A DNA stretch of 41,704 nt from an uncultured Pelagibacteraceae bacterium (lineage in GTDB: Bacteria > Pseudomonadota > Alphaproteobacteria > Pelagibacterales > Pelagibacteraceae). Each line of letters opens with the position of its first letter. The first letter of the stretch is position 1. The notes beneath the pieces were generated by a model. The model ran no database searches, was not told where the DNA came from, and was given only the letters and a program-made list of their open reading frames with translations. The DNA is taken from assembly GCA_902618485.1 (NCBI GenBank), contig CACNAR010000007.1, forward strand, positions 1 through 41,704, written 5' to 3'. The position numbers and the translations under genes were made by a program. Positions 33,490 to 41,144 of the stretch are shown here, in pieces.

Positions 33490-36027
33490 TTATATTATGA
33501 TATTTATTAATTTATTTGGAACAAATACTTTTTTTTTAAATTCTTGATTTTTTATGTATTTGTTTATTTCAACGTTTTTTTTAATTAAATCTATTAATTC
33601 TACCTCAGAAATGTCTCTATTTGCTTTAATCAAACCTCTTTTTTTACCATTTATTTGAACAACAAAATTAATGTTTTCTTCTATTAAAAGTTGCTTATCA
33701 ACTTTTGGCCATTCTAGCCCATGTGAGTCTTTAAGTAATTCTATACATTCATTAGAATAATGCGGAATAATTGGCAACATACAAACTAATATTTTTTTAT
33801 AATTATCAATTATTGTCTTAGGAGAATACTTTTTTTTTATTAATTTTGAGATAGATGAATGAACTTCATGGATATTAGCAACAATTTTATTGTAAGTGAA
33901 ATTAGATAAATTATTAGTCACGTTATTTATAAATATATTTGTTTTTTTTTTAAATTCATCATCATCATCTTTTGAGTGATTTTTTTTAATTTCATCTAAA
34001 ACGAGCGTATTTAAGATCCATAGTTTTTGAATAAATTTGTACGATGAGGCCATACCCTGTTCCGACCATTGCACATCTTTTTCGGGTGGACTATCAGATA
34101 GAATAAATAATCTAACAGAATCTGCGCCGTAAGTATTAATTATATCCTCAGGGTCAATAACGTTTTTTTTGGATTTTGACATTGATTCTGAAGGTCCAAC
34201 TTTAACGACTATATTAGGGTTACCTTTTTTTATGATTTTATTATTAACTTTTTCTATCTCATCAGGGCTTAGCCAGTTGTTATCTTGGTCTTTGTATGTT
34301 TCGTGACAAACCATGCCTTGTGTAAATAAACTTTGAAAAGGTTCAGTTATTTTAAAACTTTGGTTTTCAAAGTTGATTGCTCTCATAAAAAATCTTGAAT
34401 ATAATAAATGTAAAATTGCATGCTCAACTCCTCCAATATATTGATCAACAGGCATCCAGTAATCTATGTCCTCTTTATCAAATCCATAATTTTTTTCTCT
34501 AGGAGAACAAAATCGTAAGTAATACCAAGATGAGCACACAAATGTATCTAAGGTATCCGTTTCTCTAGTAAATTTTTTTCCATCAATAATTATTTCTTTC
34601 CAGCTTTTTTGACTATCAAGAGGGTTTCCTTTAACTTTAAGATCAATATTTTCTGGTAATTCAACAGGTAATTTATCTTTAGGTACTGGTATTGCTTTAC
34701 CCTTATCGTCATAAATAATTGGAATAGGACATCCCCAGTATCTTTGACGGGATACACCCCAATCTTTTAATCTATAATTAATTTTTTTTTTACCTAATTT
34801 TTTTTTTTCTAAAATTTTTATTGTTTCAAGTATAGAATTCTTTGGTGCATCAAGGCCATTTAAAAAATTTGAATTTATTATTTTTCCAGGTCCAGGATAT
34901 GCTTCCTTAGATACCTTAAAGTTATCGTCTTCTTCATATGGTTTAACTACTGTATTGATTTCGAGTTTATATTTTTTTGCGAAATCGAAATCTCTTTGAT
35001 CATGCGCTGGACACCCAAATACTGCGCCAAAACCATAATCCATAAGAACAAAATTCGCAAAATAAACAGGAACCTTTTGGCTAGGGTTTAGTGGATTTTT
35101 AGCTAAAAGACTTGTCCTATAGCCAATTTTATCTCCCACCGCAATAGCCTCTTCAGTTGTTCCAGTTTTTGAACATTCTTCTTTAAATTTCAGAAATTCC
35201 TTATCTTCGCTATAAAAATTTGAGACTTCATGATCTACTGACAATGCTAAGAAAGAAAAACCAAATAAAGTATCTGGTCTAGTTGTAAAGCATTTTATAT
35301 TTTTAATGGGTAAATTACCCTCAATTTCAAATTCAATTTCACATCCAAAAGATTTTCCAATCCAATTCTTTTGCATCGTCTTTACTTTGTTGGGCCATGC
35401 TTCTAATTTTTCTAAACCATCCAATAAATTTTGTGAAAACTTTGATATATTAAAAAACCATTGACTTAATTTTTTTCTTTCAACTATAGCGCCAGATCTC
35501 CAACCTTTTCCATCGATAACTTGTTCGTTTGCTAAGACAGTCTCATCAACAGGATCCCAATTAACATAATTTTCTTTTCTATAAACAAGTCCCTTTTCCA
35601 ATAGCTCCAAGAAGAAAATTTGTTGGTGTTTGTAATAATCTTTATTACAGGTTGATATCTCTCTATCCCAATCTAAAGATAAACCCAACTTTTTAAGCTG
35701 GTTTTTCATTGTTTCTATATTTTTATTAGTCCATTCTTTAGGGTCTAAATTGTTTTCGCGCGCTGCATTTTCTGCTGGCATCCCGAAAGAATCCCAACCC
35801 ATTGGATGAAGTACATTAAATCCTTCTAAAGTTTTATATCTAGCTAGTACATCTCCTATAGTATAATTTCGGACATGACCCATATGTATTTTACCAGATG
35901 GATATGGAAACATTTCCAAGCAATAAAATTTTTTTTTATTTTTGTTAACTTGAGACTTATAAAGATTATTTTTTTCCCAATAATGCTGCCATTTTTTTTC
36001 AATTTCTTTAAAATTATATCTATCCAC
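33490..36027 (-). CDS. leuS: Leucyl-tRNA synthetase
   Basis: An 845-residue class Ia synthetase. The HIGH motif is [17 protein letters not shown], the CP1 editing domain has [19 protein letters not shown] with the threonine-rich loop and the conserved Asp in [17 protein letters not shown], and the KMSKS loop is [31 protein letters not shown] and the C-terminal [12 protein letters not shown] are typical. All domains are present. It is the second gene of DUF3576–leuS–lptE–holA. Confidence 0.98.
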   Translation of the reverse strand: MDRYNFKEIEKKWQHYWEKNNLYKSQVNKNKKKFYCLEMFPYPSGKIHMGHVRNYTIGDVLARYKTLEGFNVLHPMGWDSFGMPAENAARENNLDPKEWTNKNIETMKNQLKKLGLSLDWDREISTCNKDYYKHQQIFFLELLEKGLVYRKENYVNWDPVDETVLANEQVIDGKGWRSGAIVERKKLSQWFFNISKFSQNLLDGLEKLEAWPNKVKTMQKNWIGKSFGCEIEFEIEGNLPIKNIKCFTTRPDTLFGFSFLALSVDHEVSNFYSEDKEFLKFKEECSKTGTTEEAIAVGDKIGYRTSLLAKNPLNPSQKVPVYFANFVLMDYGFGAVFGCPAHDQRDFDFAKKYKLEINTVVKPYEEDDNFKVSKEAYPGPGKIINSNFLNGLDAPKNSILETIKILEKKKLGKKKINYRLKDWGVSRQRYWGCPIPIIYDDKGKAIPVPKDKLPVELPENIDLKVKGNPLDSQKSWKEIIIDGKKFTRETDTLDTFVCSSWYYLRFCSPREKNYGFDKEDIDYWMPVDQYIGGVEHAILHLLYSRFFMRAINFENQSFKITEPFQSLFTQGMVCHETYKDQDNNWLSPDEIEKVNNKIIKKGNPNIVVKVGPSESMSKSKKNVIDPEDIINTYGADSVRLFILSDSPPEKDVQWSEQGMASSYKFIQKLWILNTLVLDEIKKNHSKDDDDEFKKKTNIFINNVTNNLSNFTYNKIVANIHEVHSSISKLIKKKYSPKTIIDNYKKILVCMLPIIPHYSNECIELLKDSHGLEWPKVDKQLLIEENINFVVQINGKKRGLIKANRDISEVELIDLIKKNVEINKYIKNQEFKKKVFVPNKLINIII

Positions 36028-36044
36028 TTGAATGAGATCTAAAA

Positions 36045-36629
36045 TTAATCTTTACCCATTTTAACACCCGGATAAAAGGATTTATTTTTAGCTTTGGTTT
36101 GTTTTTGATATATCGTTGCTTTTTTAAGGATTTCTCTTCGTAACTCTGACTCTATGTTTTTATTATTTTTTTGAACAACACATTTATATTCACTATCACA
36201 TTTTTTATAGAAGACATTTATGTCTATAGCATCTGATCTTATCTCATTACTTAAAAATCTGATTGTTATTTTAATAGTTTCATTTGGATTTGTATTATTT
36301 GAGTACCAGTCTGTAATGATTATTCCACCACTGTAATTTGCGGAAGTTAAGGGCATAAATTCTATAATATCTAATGATGCCCTCCATAGTTCATTAGAGC
36401 TTGCAAACTCAAAATTTCCACCTCTACCCGCCCCCTTTTTAACGACATCATTAAGTCTGAAACCTTTTCCTTCTTCTAAATTTTTCTTAACTCTTTCACG
36501 AGGATCGGGGCTAACTTTTTTTGCATCAGCACCTCTAAAAAAATTATTACCACAACTATTTAATGAGATTAAAATGATCAAAAAAATGGATAGTTTGCTA
36601 AATTTCTCTAAAAATAAGTAATTTTTCAT
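36045..36629 (-). CDS. DUF3576 family lipoprotein
   Basis: A 194-residue protein with an N-terminal hydrophobic segment (residues 13–25) ending LNSC, a lipobox-like sequence with Cys26. The mature part is the DUF3576 domain, with [43 protein letters not shown] as the conserved core. The function is unknown; the family is alphaproteobacterial and often next to leuS, as here. It is probably attached to the outer membrane. It is the first gene of the minus-strand run ending with holA. Confidence 0.88.
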   Translation of the reverse strand: MKNYLFLEKFSKLSIFLIILISLNSCGNNFFRGADAKKVSPDPRERVKKNLEEGKGFRLNDVVKKGAGRGGNFEFASSNELWRASLDIIEFMPLTSANYSGGIIITDWYSNNTNPNETIKITIRFLSNEIRSDAIDINVFYKKCDSEYKCVVQKNNKNIESELRREILKKATIYQKQTKAKNKSFYPGVKMGKD

Positions 36630-36702
36630 AAATACGCTTTAAATAGGCAATAAATCTTAACATACTCAAATAACACAAAAAACATATTAAAATAAACGAA
36701 AT

Positions 36703-36731
36703 TTGTGTTGTAAAATTATCACAGATAATAA
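36703..36731 (+). promoter_or_regulatory. Candidate sigma-70 promoter of the porin gene
   Basis: TTGTGT (36703–36708) and TAATAA (36726–36731) are 17 bases apart. The start would be near 36738, giving a leader of about 88 bases, long for this genome, which contains two AAAGGAGTAA copies and a 16-bp palindrome. The hexamers are only moderate matches. Confidence 0.4.
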
Positions 36732-36791
36732 TTTTGTAAGAAAAAAAGGAGTAAATTTAGGAAAATTTAGCTCATTTTGATAAAAGTTCCC

Positions 36792-36807
36792 TGTTTAATA
36801 TTAAACA
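36792..36807. promoter_or_regulatory. 16-bp perfect palindrome in the porin leader
   Basis: TGTTTAATATTAAACA is a perfect palindrome ending 3 bases before the porin Shine-Dalgarno box. It could be an operator for a dimeric regulator or a small hairpin in the mRNA. No known regulator site was recognised. Confidence 0.55.
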
Positions 36808-36810
36808 ATT

Positions 36811-36820
36811 AAAGGAGTAA
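36811..36820 (+). promoter_or_regulatory. Strong Shine-Dalgarno site of the porin gene, duplicated upstream
   Basis: AAAGGAGTAA lies with its GGAG core 9 bases before the ATG at 36826, the clearest ribosome-binding site in the window, where most genes have none. The same ten bases also occur at 36745–36754, with no ATG near that copy. Confidence 0.75.
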
Positions 36821-36825
36821 TTAAT

Positions 36826-37818
36826 ATGAACAAATTAACAAAAATTGGTGTATCAGCATTAGCTGGTTCACTAGCGATGACAGCTGTACATGCAGCTGAA
36901 GGAAGTGTTTCAGTTTCAACTGGATTTGCTTTCGCATCTACAACAGACGAAAACTCACCAACTGGTCCTTATCAGTTTGATAGCGTAGTTTTCTCTGCAT
37001 CAGGTGAGACAGAGGGTGGTATCACAGTTTCAGCTAAAATGGAACTTGATAACGATAACCCTGGAACTTCATCATCATCAAATGGTATGGATGACAGAAG
37101 TATGTCTTTCGGAACAGATGCAATGGGAACAGTATCATTTCACGGACACGGTGGTTCAGGTGTACTAGGTCAATGGGATGACATGACACCAAACGCTTAT
37201 GAAGAAATATGGGACACAACAGCAAGTGCTGACGTGAGAATTGATGGTAGATCTGGTAACAACTTGATTACTTATGATTCACCAACAATCAACGGTGTGA
37301 TGGTTAAAGCTGCATACCAACATGATCACTCAACAGCTGCTGGTCAGTCTCAAGACATCGGTCATTACGCAGACTTCGGTATCATGGTTTCACCAGAAAT
37401 GGTTGAAGGTTTGACTATCGGTTATGGTTTTGGTGAATTAGAGCCGAACACTACACAGACAATTGATAACGAGACATTATTCGTTAAATATTCTGTTGGA
37501 GGTTTCACTCTAGGTTACCAACAAAGTGAAGCAGACGGTACTGCTGCAGCACAAAATGACGAGTCTGAAGGTTGGGGTATTTCTTACGCTGTAAACGAAA
37601 ATATGACTATCGCTTACGGTGAAAGAGATTACGATGACAATACATCTGACTCAACAGCTGGTTCATTAGAGCAACAAGATTCAGGTATCTCAGCATCATA
37701 CACAATGGGTGGTATGACTATTGCTGGACACATGAACCAAAACGACAACGTAGGTGGTAGTTCAGCTACTACAGCCGATAAAGAGTCGTACGAGTTCGCT
37801 CTTACATTTGCATTCTAA
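36826..37818 (+). CDS. Porin-like outer-membrane beta-barrel protein
   Basis: A 330-residue protein with a signal peptide (MNKLTKIGVSALAGSLAMTA, cleavage likely after AHA at residue 23) and a mature part of alternating strands ending in FALTFAF, the C-terminal Phe signal for BAM. GSVSVSTGFAF, GGITVSAKMELD, RSMSFGTDAMGTVSFHG and GFTLGYQQ are barrel-strand like and resemble the alphaproteobacterial/gram-negative porin family. It is acidic and has few Lys. Its base composition is clearly less AT-rich than the neighbours, and it has a strong ribosome-binding site and terminator, all signs of very high expression. It would pass small solutes; specificity unknown. Confidence 0.88.
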   Translation: MNKLTKIGVSALAGSLAMTAVHAAEGSVSVSTGFAFASTTDENSPTGPYQFDSVVFSASGETEGGITVSAKMELDNDNPGTSSSSNGMDDRSMSFGTDAMGTVSFHGHGGSGVLGQWDDMTPNAYEEIWDTTASADVRIDGRSGNNLITYDSPTINGVMVKAAYQHDHSTAAGQSQDIGHYADFGIMVSPEMVEGLTIGYGFGELEPNTTQTIDNETLFVKYSVGGFTLGYQQSEADGTAAAQNDESEGWGISYAVNENMTIAYGERDYDDNTSDSTAGSLEQQDSGISASYTMGGMTIAGHMNQNDNVGGSSATTADKESYEFALTFAF

Positions 37819-37839
37819 TATAATTAGAATCTAAAAATT

Positions 37840-37871
37840 AAAGGGCCCCTTTTCTAAGGGGCCTTTTTTTT
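37840..37871 (+). terminator. Strong intrinsic terminator of the porin gene
   Basis: GGCCCCTT (37844–37851) and AAGGGGCC (37856–37863) form a G-C-rich 8-bp stem with a TTCT loop, extendable by a G·T and A-T pairs, followed by eight T residues. It is the only G-C-rich hairpin of this kind in the window. The 3' half lies within the end of the convergent ThiE-like gene. Confidence 0.95.
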
Positions 37872-38396
37872 GGAAAAAAAAGATATACCTGCATAACCTG
37901 CAATATTTAATAAGCCTAACTTTTTAATATTATTCTCGTTAATCCCACCTAAAGCAACAAGCTTCCTTTTGGTAAAATTTTCAAAAAATTTAAATCTATA
38001 GATACCCAAGTAATTTTGATTTTTTTTAAATAATGAAGAGATAAAAAAAAGTTTTACCCCTTGAATTTTTTTTATATTTAATTCTTTCAGCGAATGTGCA
38101 GACCCCAAAGTAATAAATTTTTTTTTAAACTTATAAGCTAAATGACTAAAACTTTTATTAAATGATGGTAAATAAACACCATCTAATTTTAATTTAATCG
38201 CCAATTTTACATTATTCGACAAAAAAAAATGGCAACCTTTTTTCTTACAAAAATCGCGTAAAATCTTTAATTTTTCAATATCTAAATTACTATTATAATT
38301 TCTAAAAATTATATTGGTTTTTTTACTTTGATATTTTATTAGGTTTGTATCGTATGTGCTTATAAAGTAATATTTTTCATAATTTATCTTATGCAT
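37854..38396 (-). CDS. ThiE/TenI-like protein, probably without thiamine-phosphate synthase activity
   Basis: A 180-residue TIM-barrel-like protein of the ThiE/TenI family. LAIKLKLDGVYLPS parallels DGVHLGQ, FITLGSAHSLKEL parallels VSAHTLEEA, and LVALGGINENNIKKL is the late phosphate loop. The Q-x-R-x-K region is reduced to IIFRNYN, the N-D pair to SNN, and the pyrophosphate-binding TxTK loop is not visible, so it may be TenI-like or degenerate. Its last codons (Lys-Ala-Pro region) are inside the porin terminator. Its start codon shares a palindrome with the start of yggS. Confidence 0.65.
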   Translation of the reverse strand: MHKINYEKYYFISTYDTNLIKYQSKKTNIIFRNYNSNLDIEKLKILRDFCKKKGCHFFLSNNVKLAIKLKLDGVYLPSFNKSFSHLAYKFKKKFITLGSAHSLKELNIKKIQGVKLFFISSLFKKNQNYLGIYRFKFFENFTKRKLVALGGINENNIKKLGLLNIAGYAGISFFSKKKAP

Positions 38397-39050
38397 GCTT
38401 CAATACAAAAATTAATACATATCAAGGAACTTGTAAAATCGAAAGAGGAGGGTTTAAACAAGCCAAAAACATCTAAAATTATCGCTATATCTAAAACATT
38501 TTCATTGGACAAGATTATGCCATTAATAAATTATGGTCATAATGATTATGGTGAAAATAAAGTTCAAGAGGCATTAGATAAATGGACAACTATAAAAGAG
38601 GAAAAACCAAATTTAAAACTTCATTTAGTAGGTAAACTTCAGACTAATAAAGTAAAGTTCGCCATAAAAATTTTCGATTTCATCCACTCAGTCGACAGTA
38701 AAAAACTTGCGAAAAAAATTTCAGAAGAACAATCAAAGCAAAATAAAAACGTAAAAATATTTTTACAAGTTAATATAGGAAATGAGGAACAAAAGTCTGG
38801 AATATTAAAAAATGATTTATACGATCTTTATCATTATTGTAATGACCTAAAATTAGACATTGTGGGTTTAATGTGTATTCCACCACTTAATTCTGACCCA
38901 AACCCTTTTTTTCAGGAGCTAAATGATATGAATAAAAATTTAGGTTTAAAAGAATTAAGCATGGGGATGTCTTCGGATTATATAAAAGCAGTTGAAAATG
39001 ACTCAACGTATTTAAGAATAGGCTCAGCAATTTTCGGTGAGAGATCTTAG
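38391..39050 (+). CDS. yggS: YggS/PLPBP family pyridoxal-phosphate homeostasis protein
   Basis: A 219-residue alanine-racemase-fold protein that buffers pyridoxal 5'-phosphate in the cytoplasm. IIAISKTFSLDKIM contains the PLP-binding Lys (normally AVSKTKP), YGENKVQEALDKW and LHLVGKLQTNKVK are strong family motifs, and LMCIPP, LSMGMSSDYIKAVENDSTYLRIGSAIFGER closes the PLP site. The start fits homologues well. The ATG (38391) forms half of ATGCAT shared with the divergent ThiE-like start; the stop overlaps the convergent LDT gene by 4 bases. Confidence 0.95.
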   Translation: MHASIQKLIHIKELVKSKEEGLNKPKTSKIIAISKTFSLDKIMPLINYGHNDYGENKVQEALDKWTTIKEEKPNLKLHLVGKLQTNKVKFAIKIFDFIHSVDSKKLAKKISEEQSKQNKNVKIFLQVNIGNEEQKSGILKNDLYDLYHYCNDLKLDIVGLMCIPPLNSDPNPFFQELNDMNKNLGLKELSMGMSSDYIKAVENDSTYLRIGSAIFGERS

Positions 39051-39541
39051 CAGATTTTAATTTTTGTTTTTGTATTTATTAGTTTCAACATAATTAAAAA
39101 ATCTTTCTTACTTAATGCAATACACCCCTCTGTCGATTTATAATTTTTAGTCAGGTGTAAAAAAATGCAACTACCTTTTCCAGGAATTCTCTTTTTCCAA
39201 TTGTATTTTATAGGAATTACCAGATCATATTTAAAATCTCTTCTGTAAAGTTTTTCATGTCTGGTTTTTTTTTTAGTGTTTATTAGCTGATTATAATTTA
39301 TTTTATCTTTTACATTATTACACCAACCCATATTCTTAGTAATTTTTATACATTTTAATTTTGTAAAAGGTTTTTTTATTCTATCATTTCTGTAATATAA
39401 TTTTTCTAAACCAAAAATACCTTTAGGAGTTTTTTTATCTCCTTCGGTTTTTTCTTTATCAATTCCTTTTTTTCCAACACAACATTTAAATTTGAAGTTA
39501 TCAATTTTAAGAGAATGTTTGTTTTTTAAGATAATTATCAT
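39047..39541 (-). CDS. L,D-transpeptidase (YkuD) fold protein without signal peptide
   Basis: A 164-residue protein. GSCIFLHLTKNYKSTEGCIALSKKD carries the YkuD catalytic motif HxxxxxxxxTxGC(I/V)xL with the nucleophile Cys. KTPKGIFGLEKLYYR matches the TPxGxF strand of the fold. L,D-transpeptidases cross-link peptidoglycan or attach proteins to it, but this one starts directly with a strand (MIIILKNKHSL) and has no signal sequence, so its compartment is unclear. A related unsecreted form is common in alphaproteobacteria. It overlaps the convergent yggS by 4 bases and diverges from the winged-helix gene over 13 bases. Confidence 0.83.
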   Translation of the reverse strand: MIIILKNKHSLKIDNFKFKCCVGKKGIDKEKTEGDKKTPKGIFGLEKLYYRNDRIKKPFTKLKCIKITKNMGWCNNVKDKINYNQLINTKKKTRHEKLYRRDFKYDLVIPIKYNWKKRIPGKGSCIFLHLTKNYKSTEGCIALSKKDFLIMLKLINTKTKIKIC

Positions 39542-39554
39542 ATTGTATTTATAT

Positions 39555-40115
39555 ATGAATAATCAGACTTTGTTTATTTACGAATTACCATCGCTATTTG
39601 ATATATTTACAGAAAATGAGGGGTATTTAAATTTTAAATTAATTAATTTAAAAAAAAAAGAGTTATCCAAAATTGATTTTAGAAATCATAAAAATTATCT
39701 AATTTTATCTCATAAAGACCATAGTTTGCCAAATTTAATTTTAGTTAATAATTTTCCTATTAAATTTTCAAAACTTTTAGAGAGAATAAATATTGAATTT
39801 TTAAAAAAAAATTTTAATGAACAATCAAATATAATTATAGGTAAATATACATTTAATATAAATTCAAGAGAGATGATTTTACAAAATCAAAAATTAAAAT
39901 TAACTGAAAAAGAGATAGATATGATTATTTATTTATCAAAAAGTAAAAAACCAATAAAAATTAAAGAATTGCAAGAAAAAGTTTGGGGATATCAATCAAA
40001 GTTAGAAACTCATACTGTTGAAACACATATTCATAGACTTAGAAAAAAGATTAAAGAAAAGTTTTTTGATGAAGACTTAATTGTCAGTAAAAAAAATGGT
40101 TATGAAATTATATAA
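39555..40115 (+). CDS. OmpR/PhoB-type winged-helix regulator with degenerate receiver-like N terminus
   Basis: A 186-residue protein. The C-terminal ~95 residues are an OmpR-type DNA-binding domain: YTFNINSREMILQNQKLKLTEKEIDMIIYL, then LQEKVWGY and the recognition helix THTVETHIHRLRKKIKE, then IVSKKNGYEI as the wing. The N-terminal ~90 residues look like a shortened receiver fold but no acceptor Asp in a typical place is visible, so it may act without phosphorylation. I prefer ATG 39555 (MNNQTLF); the frame extends 21 codons upstream into the divergent LDT gene. The ArfA-like gene starts inside its last codons. No kinase gene is nearby. Confidence 0.8.
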   Translation: MNNQTLFIYELPSLFDIFTENEGYLNFKLINLKKKELSKIDFRNHKNYLILSHKDHSLPNLILVNNFPIKFSKLLERINIEFLKKNFNEQSNIIIGKYTFNINSREMILQNQKLKLTEKEIDMIIYLSKSKKPIKIKELQEKVWGYQSKLETHTVETHIHRLRKKIKEKFFDEDLIVSKKNGYEII

Positions 40116-40218
40116 AAAAAATAAATTTGCTAAAGAACTTTTTACTAAAAAATTTAAACCAAGGGTAGTCAAACCAAAAAAGGGAAAAGGAAGTTTTAAA
40201 AGAGTTAAAAAAGTTTAA
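40096..40218 (+). CDS. arfA: ArfA-like alternative ribosome-rescue factor (small peptide)
   Basis: A 40-codon frame (or 38 codons from ATG 40102) below usual length cut-offs. The peptide ends FKPRVVKPKKGKGSFKRVKKV, which parallels E. coli ArfA LFRQRVEKNKKGKGSYMRK: the KKGKGS(F/Y)xR core and the upstream LF..(R)V segment align. In E. coli ArfA this basic tail sits in the empty mRNA channel of stalled ribosomes and recruits RF2. It starts within the winged-helix gene and its stop overlaps the convergent kinase stop by 4 bases. ArfA is best known in beta- and gammaproteobacteria. The short length and Lys richness leave some chance of coincidence. Confidence 0.65.
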   Translation: MVMKLYKKNKFAKELFTKKFKPRVVKPKKGKGSFKRVKKV

Positions 40219-41144
40219 AATCTCGCTCCAATCTGCTGAATTATTTTAGATGACATTTCAGTTGCTTTTGTTAAGCAGTCTTTTTGGGAAAAATCATTTA
40301 TAAATCCATGTAAATATCCTGCAGCAAATAAATCGCCTGCTCCTGTTAGATCTACAACCTTGAGGTTTTTTTTTGCATCAATTTCATCTACTTCATTTTT
40401 ATTAATTGCGATAGCACCCTTTTCACCTCTTGTTATTACTAAATGTTTTTTTATCTCTTTACCGAAAGAGATAACTTCATCAAAGTTTTTTGCATCGATC
40501 AGTGATATTATTTCTCCCTCATTTGCAAAAACTAAATCTAATTTATTTTTCACAAGATTTAAAAAATTATGTTTATGTCTATCTACACAAAATTTATCTG
40601 ATAGAGACATCGCCGTTTTACTTGCTAAATTGATAGCTTTTTCAAAAGCTTCTTTTGGATCCCCTTCATCCCACAAATATCCCTCTAAAAAAACTAAATC
40701 ACTTTTTTTAAAGACTTCTGCATCTAGATCATTTTTGCTTATTTTACCTGCAGTTCCTAAATAAGTACACATTGTTCTCTCAGAGTCAGGTGTGATTAAA
40801 ATTAAACAGGTTCCAGTAGGAAGAAGTTCTTTTTTCTTCTTATAAAAAAAATTTACGTTTTCTTTTTTTAAACCTTCTTCATATCTGACACCAAGATTAT
40901 CATCGGATATTTTACCAATAAATCCAACTTTATTTCCCAATTGTGACAAACCAACTATTGAATTTGCAACGGAACCTCCTGAAATTGTTTTTTCGATCTT
41001 TAAATCTGTTAACAAGTTTGAGAACTCACCTTGATCAAATATAAGTTTCATCAGACCTTTTGTAAGATTATTCTTTTTTATAAACTCATCATCAACTTTG
41101 CAGATCACATCAACTATTGCATTTCCAATACCTAAAATTTTCAT
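40215..41144 (-). CDS. PfkB-family sugar/adenosine kinase
   Basis: A 309-residue ribokinase-fold enzyme. IGNAIVDVICKVDD opens the protein, SGGSVANSIVGLSQLGNKVGFIGKISDD is the PfkB signature 1 with the Gly-Gly hinge, and DLTGAGDLFAAGYLHG is signature 2 with the catalytic Asp in GAGD. The NAIVD and GGSVANS patterns resemble alphaproteobacterial proteins annotated as adenosine kinase, but the exact substrate cannot be fixed from sequence. It is directly followed upstream by nth on the same strand with no gap, so the two are probably co-transcribed. Confidence 0.9.
   Translation of the reverse strand: MKILGIGNAIVDVICKVDDEFIKKNNLTKGLMKLIFDQGEFSNLLTDLKIEKTISGGSVANSIVGLSQLGNKVGFIGKISDDNLGVRYEEGLKKENVNFFYKKKKELLPTGTCLILITPDSERTMCTYLGTAGKISKNDLDAEVFKKSDLVFLEGYLWDEGDPKEAFEKAINLASKTAMSLSDKFCVDRHKHNFLNLVKNKLDLVFANEGEIISLIDAKNFDEVISFGKEIKKHLVITRGEKGAIAINKNEVDEIDAKKNLKVVDLTGAGDLFAAGYLHGFINDFSQKDCLTKATEMSSKIIQQIGARF

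Noticed and set aside
39492..39554. Longer winged-helix regulator starting at 39492
   Set aside because: The extra 21 codons lie antisense in the LDT gene and are not regulator-like; ATG 39555 is the better start.
40360..40764. Plus-strand frame in the kinase gene
   Set aside because: Antisense shadow of the PfkB-family gene, Ser/Phe/Lys-rich with no motif.
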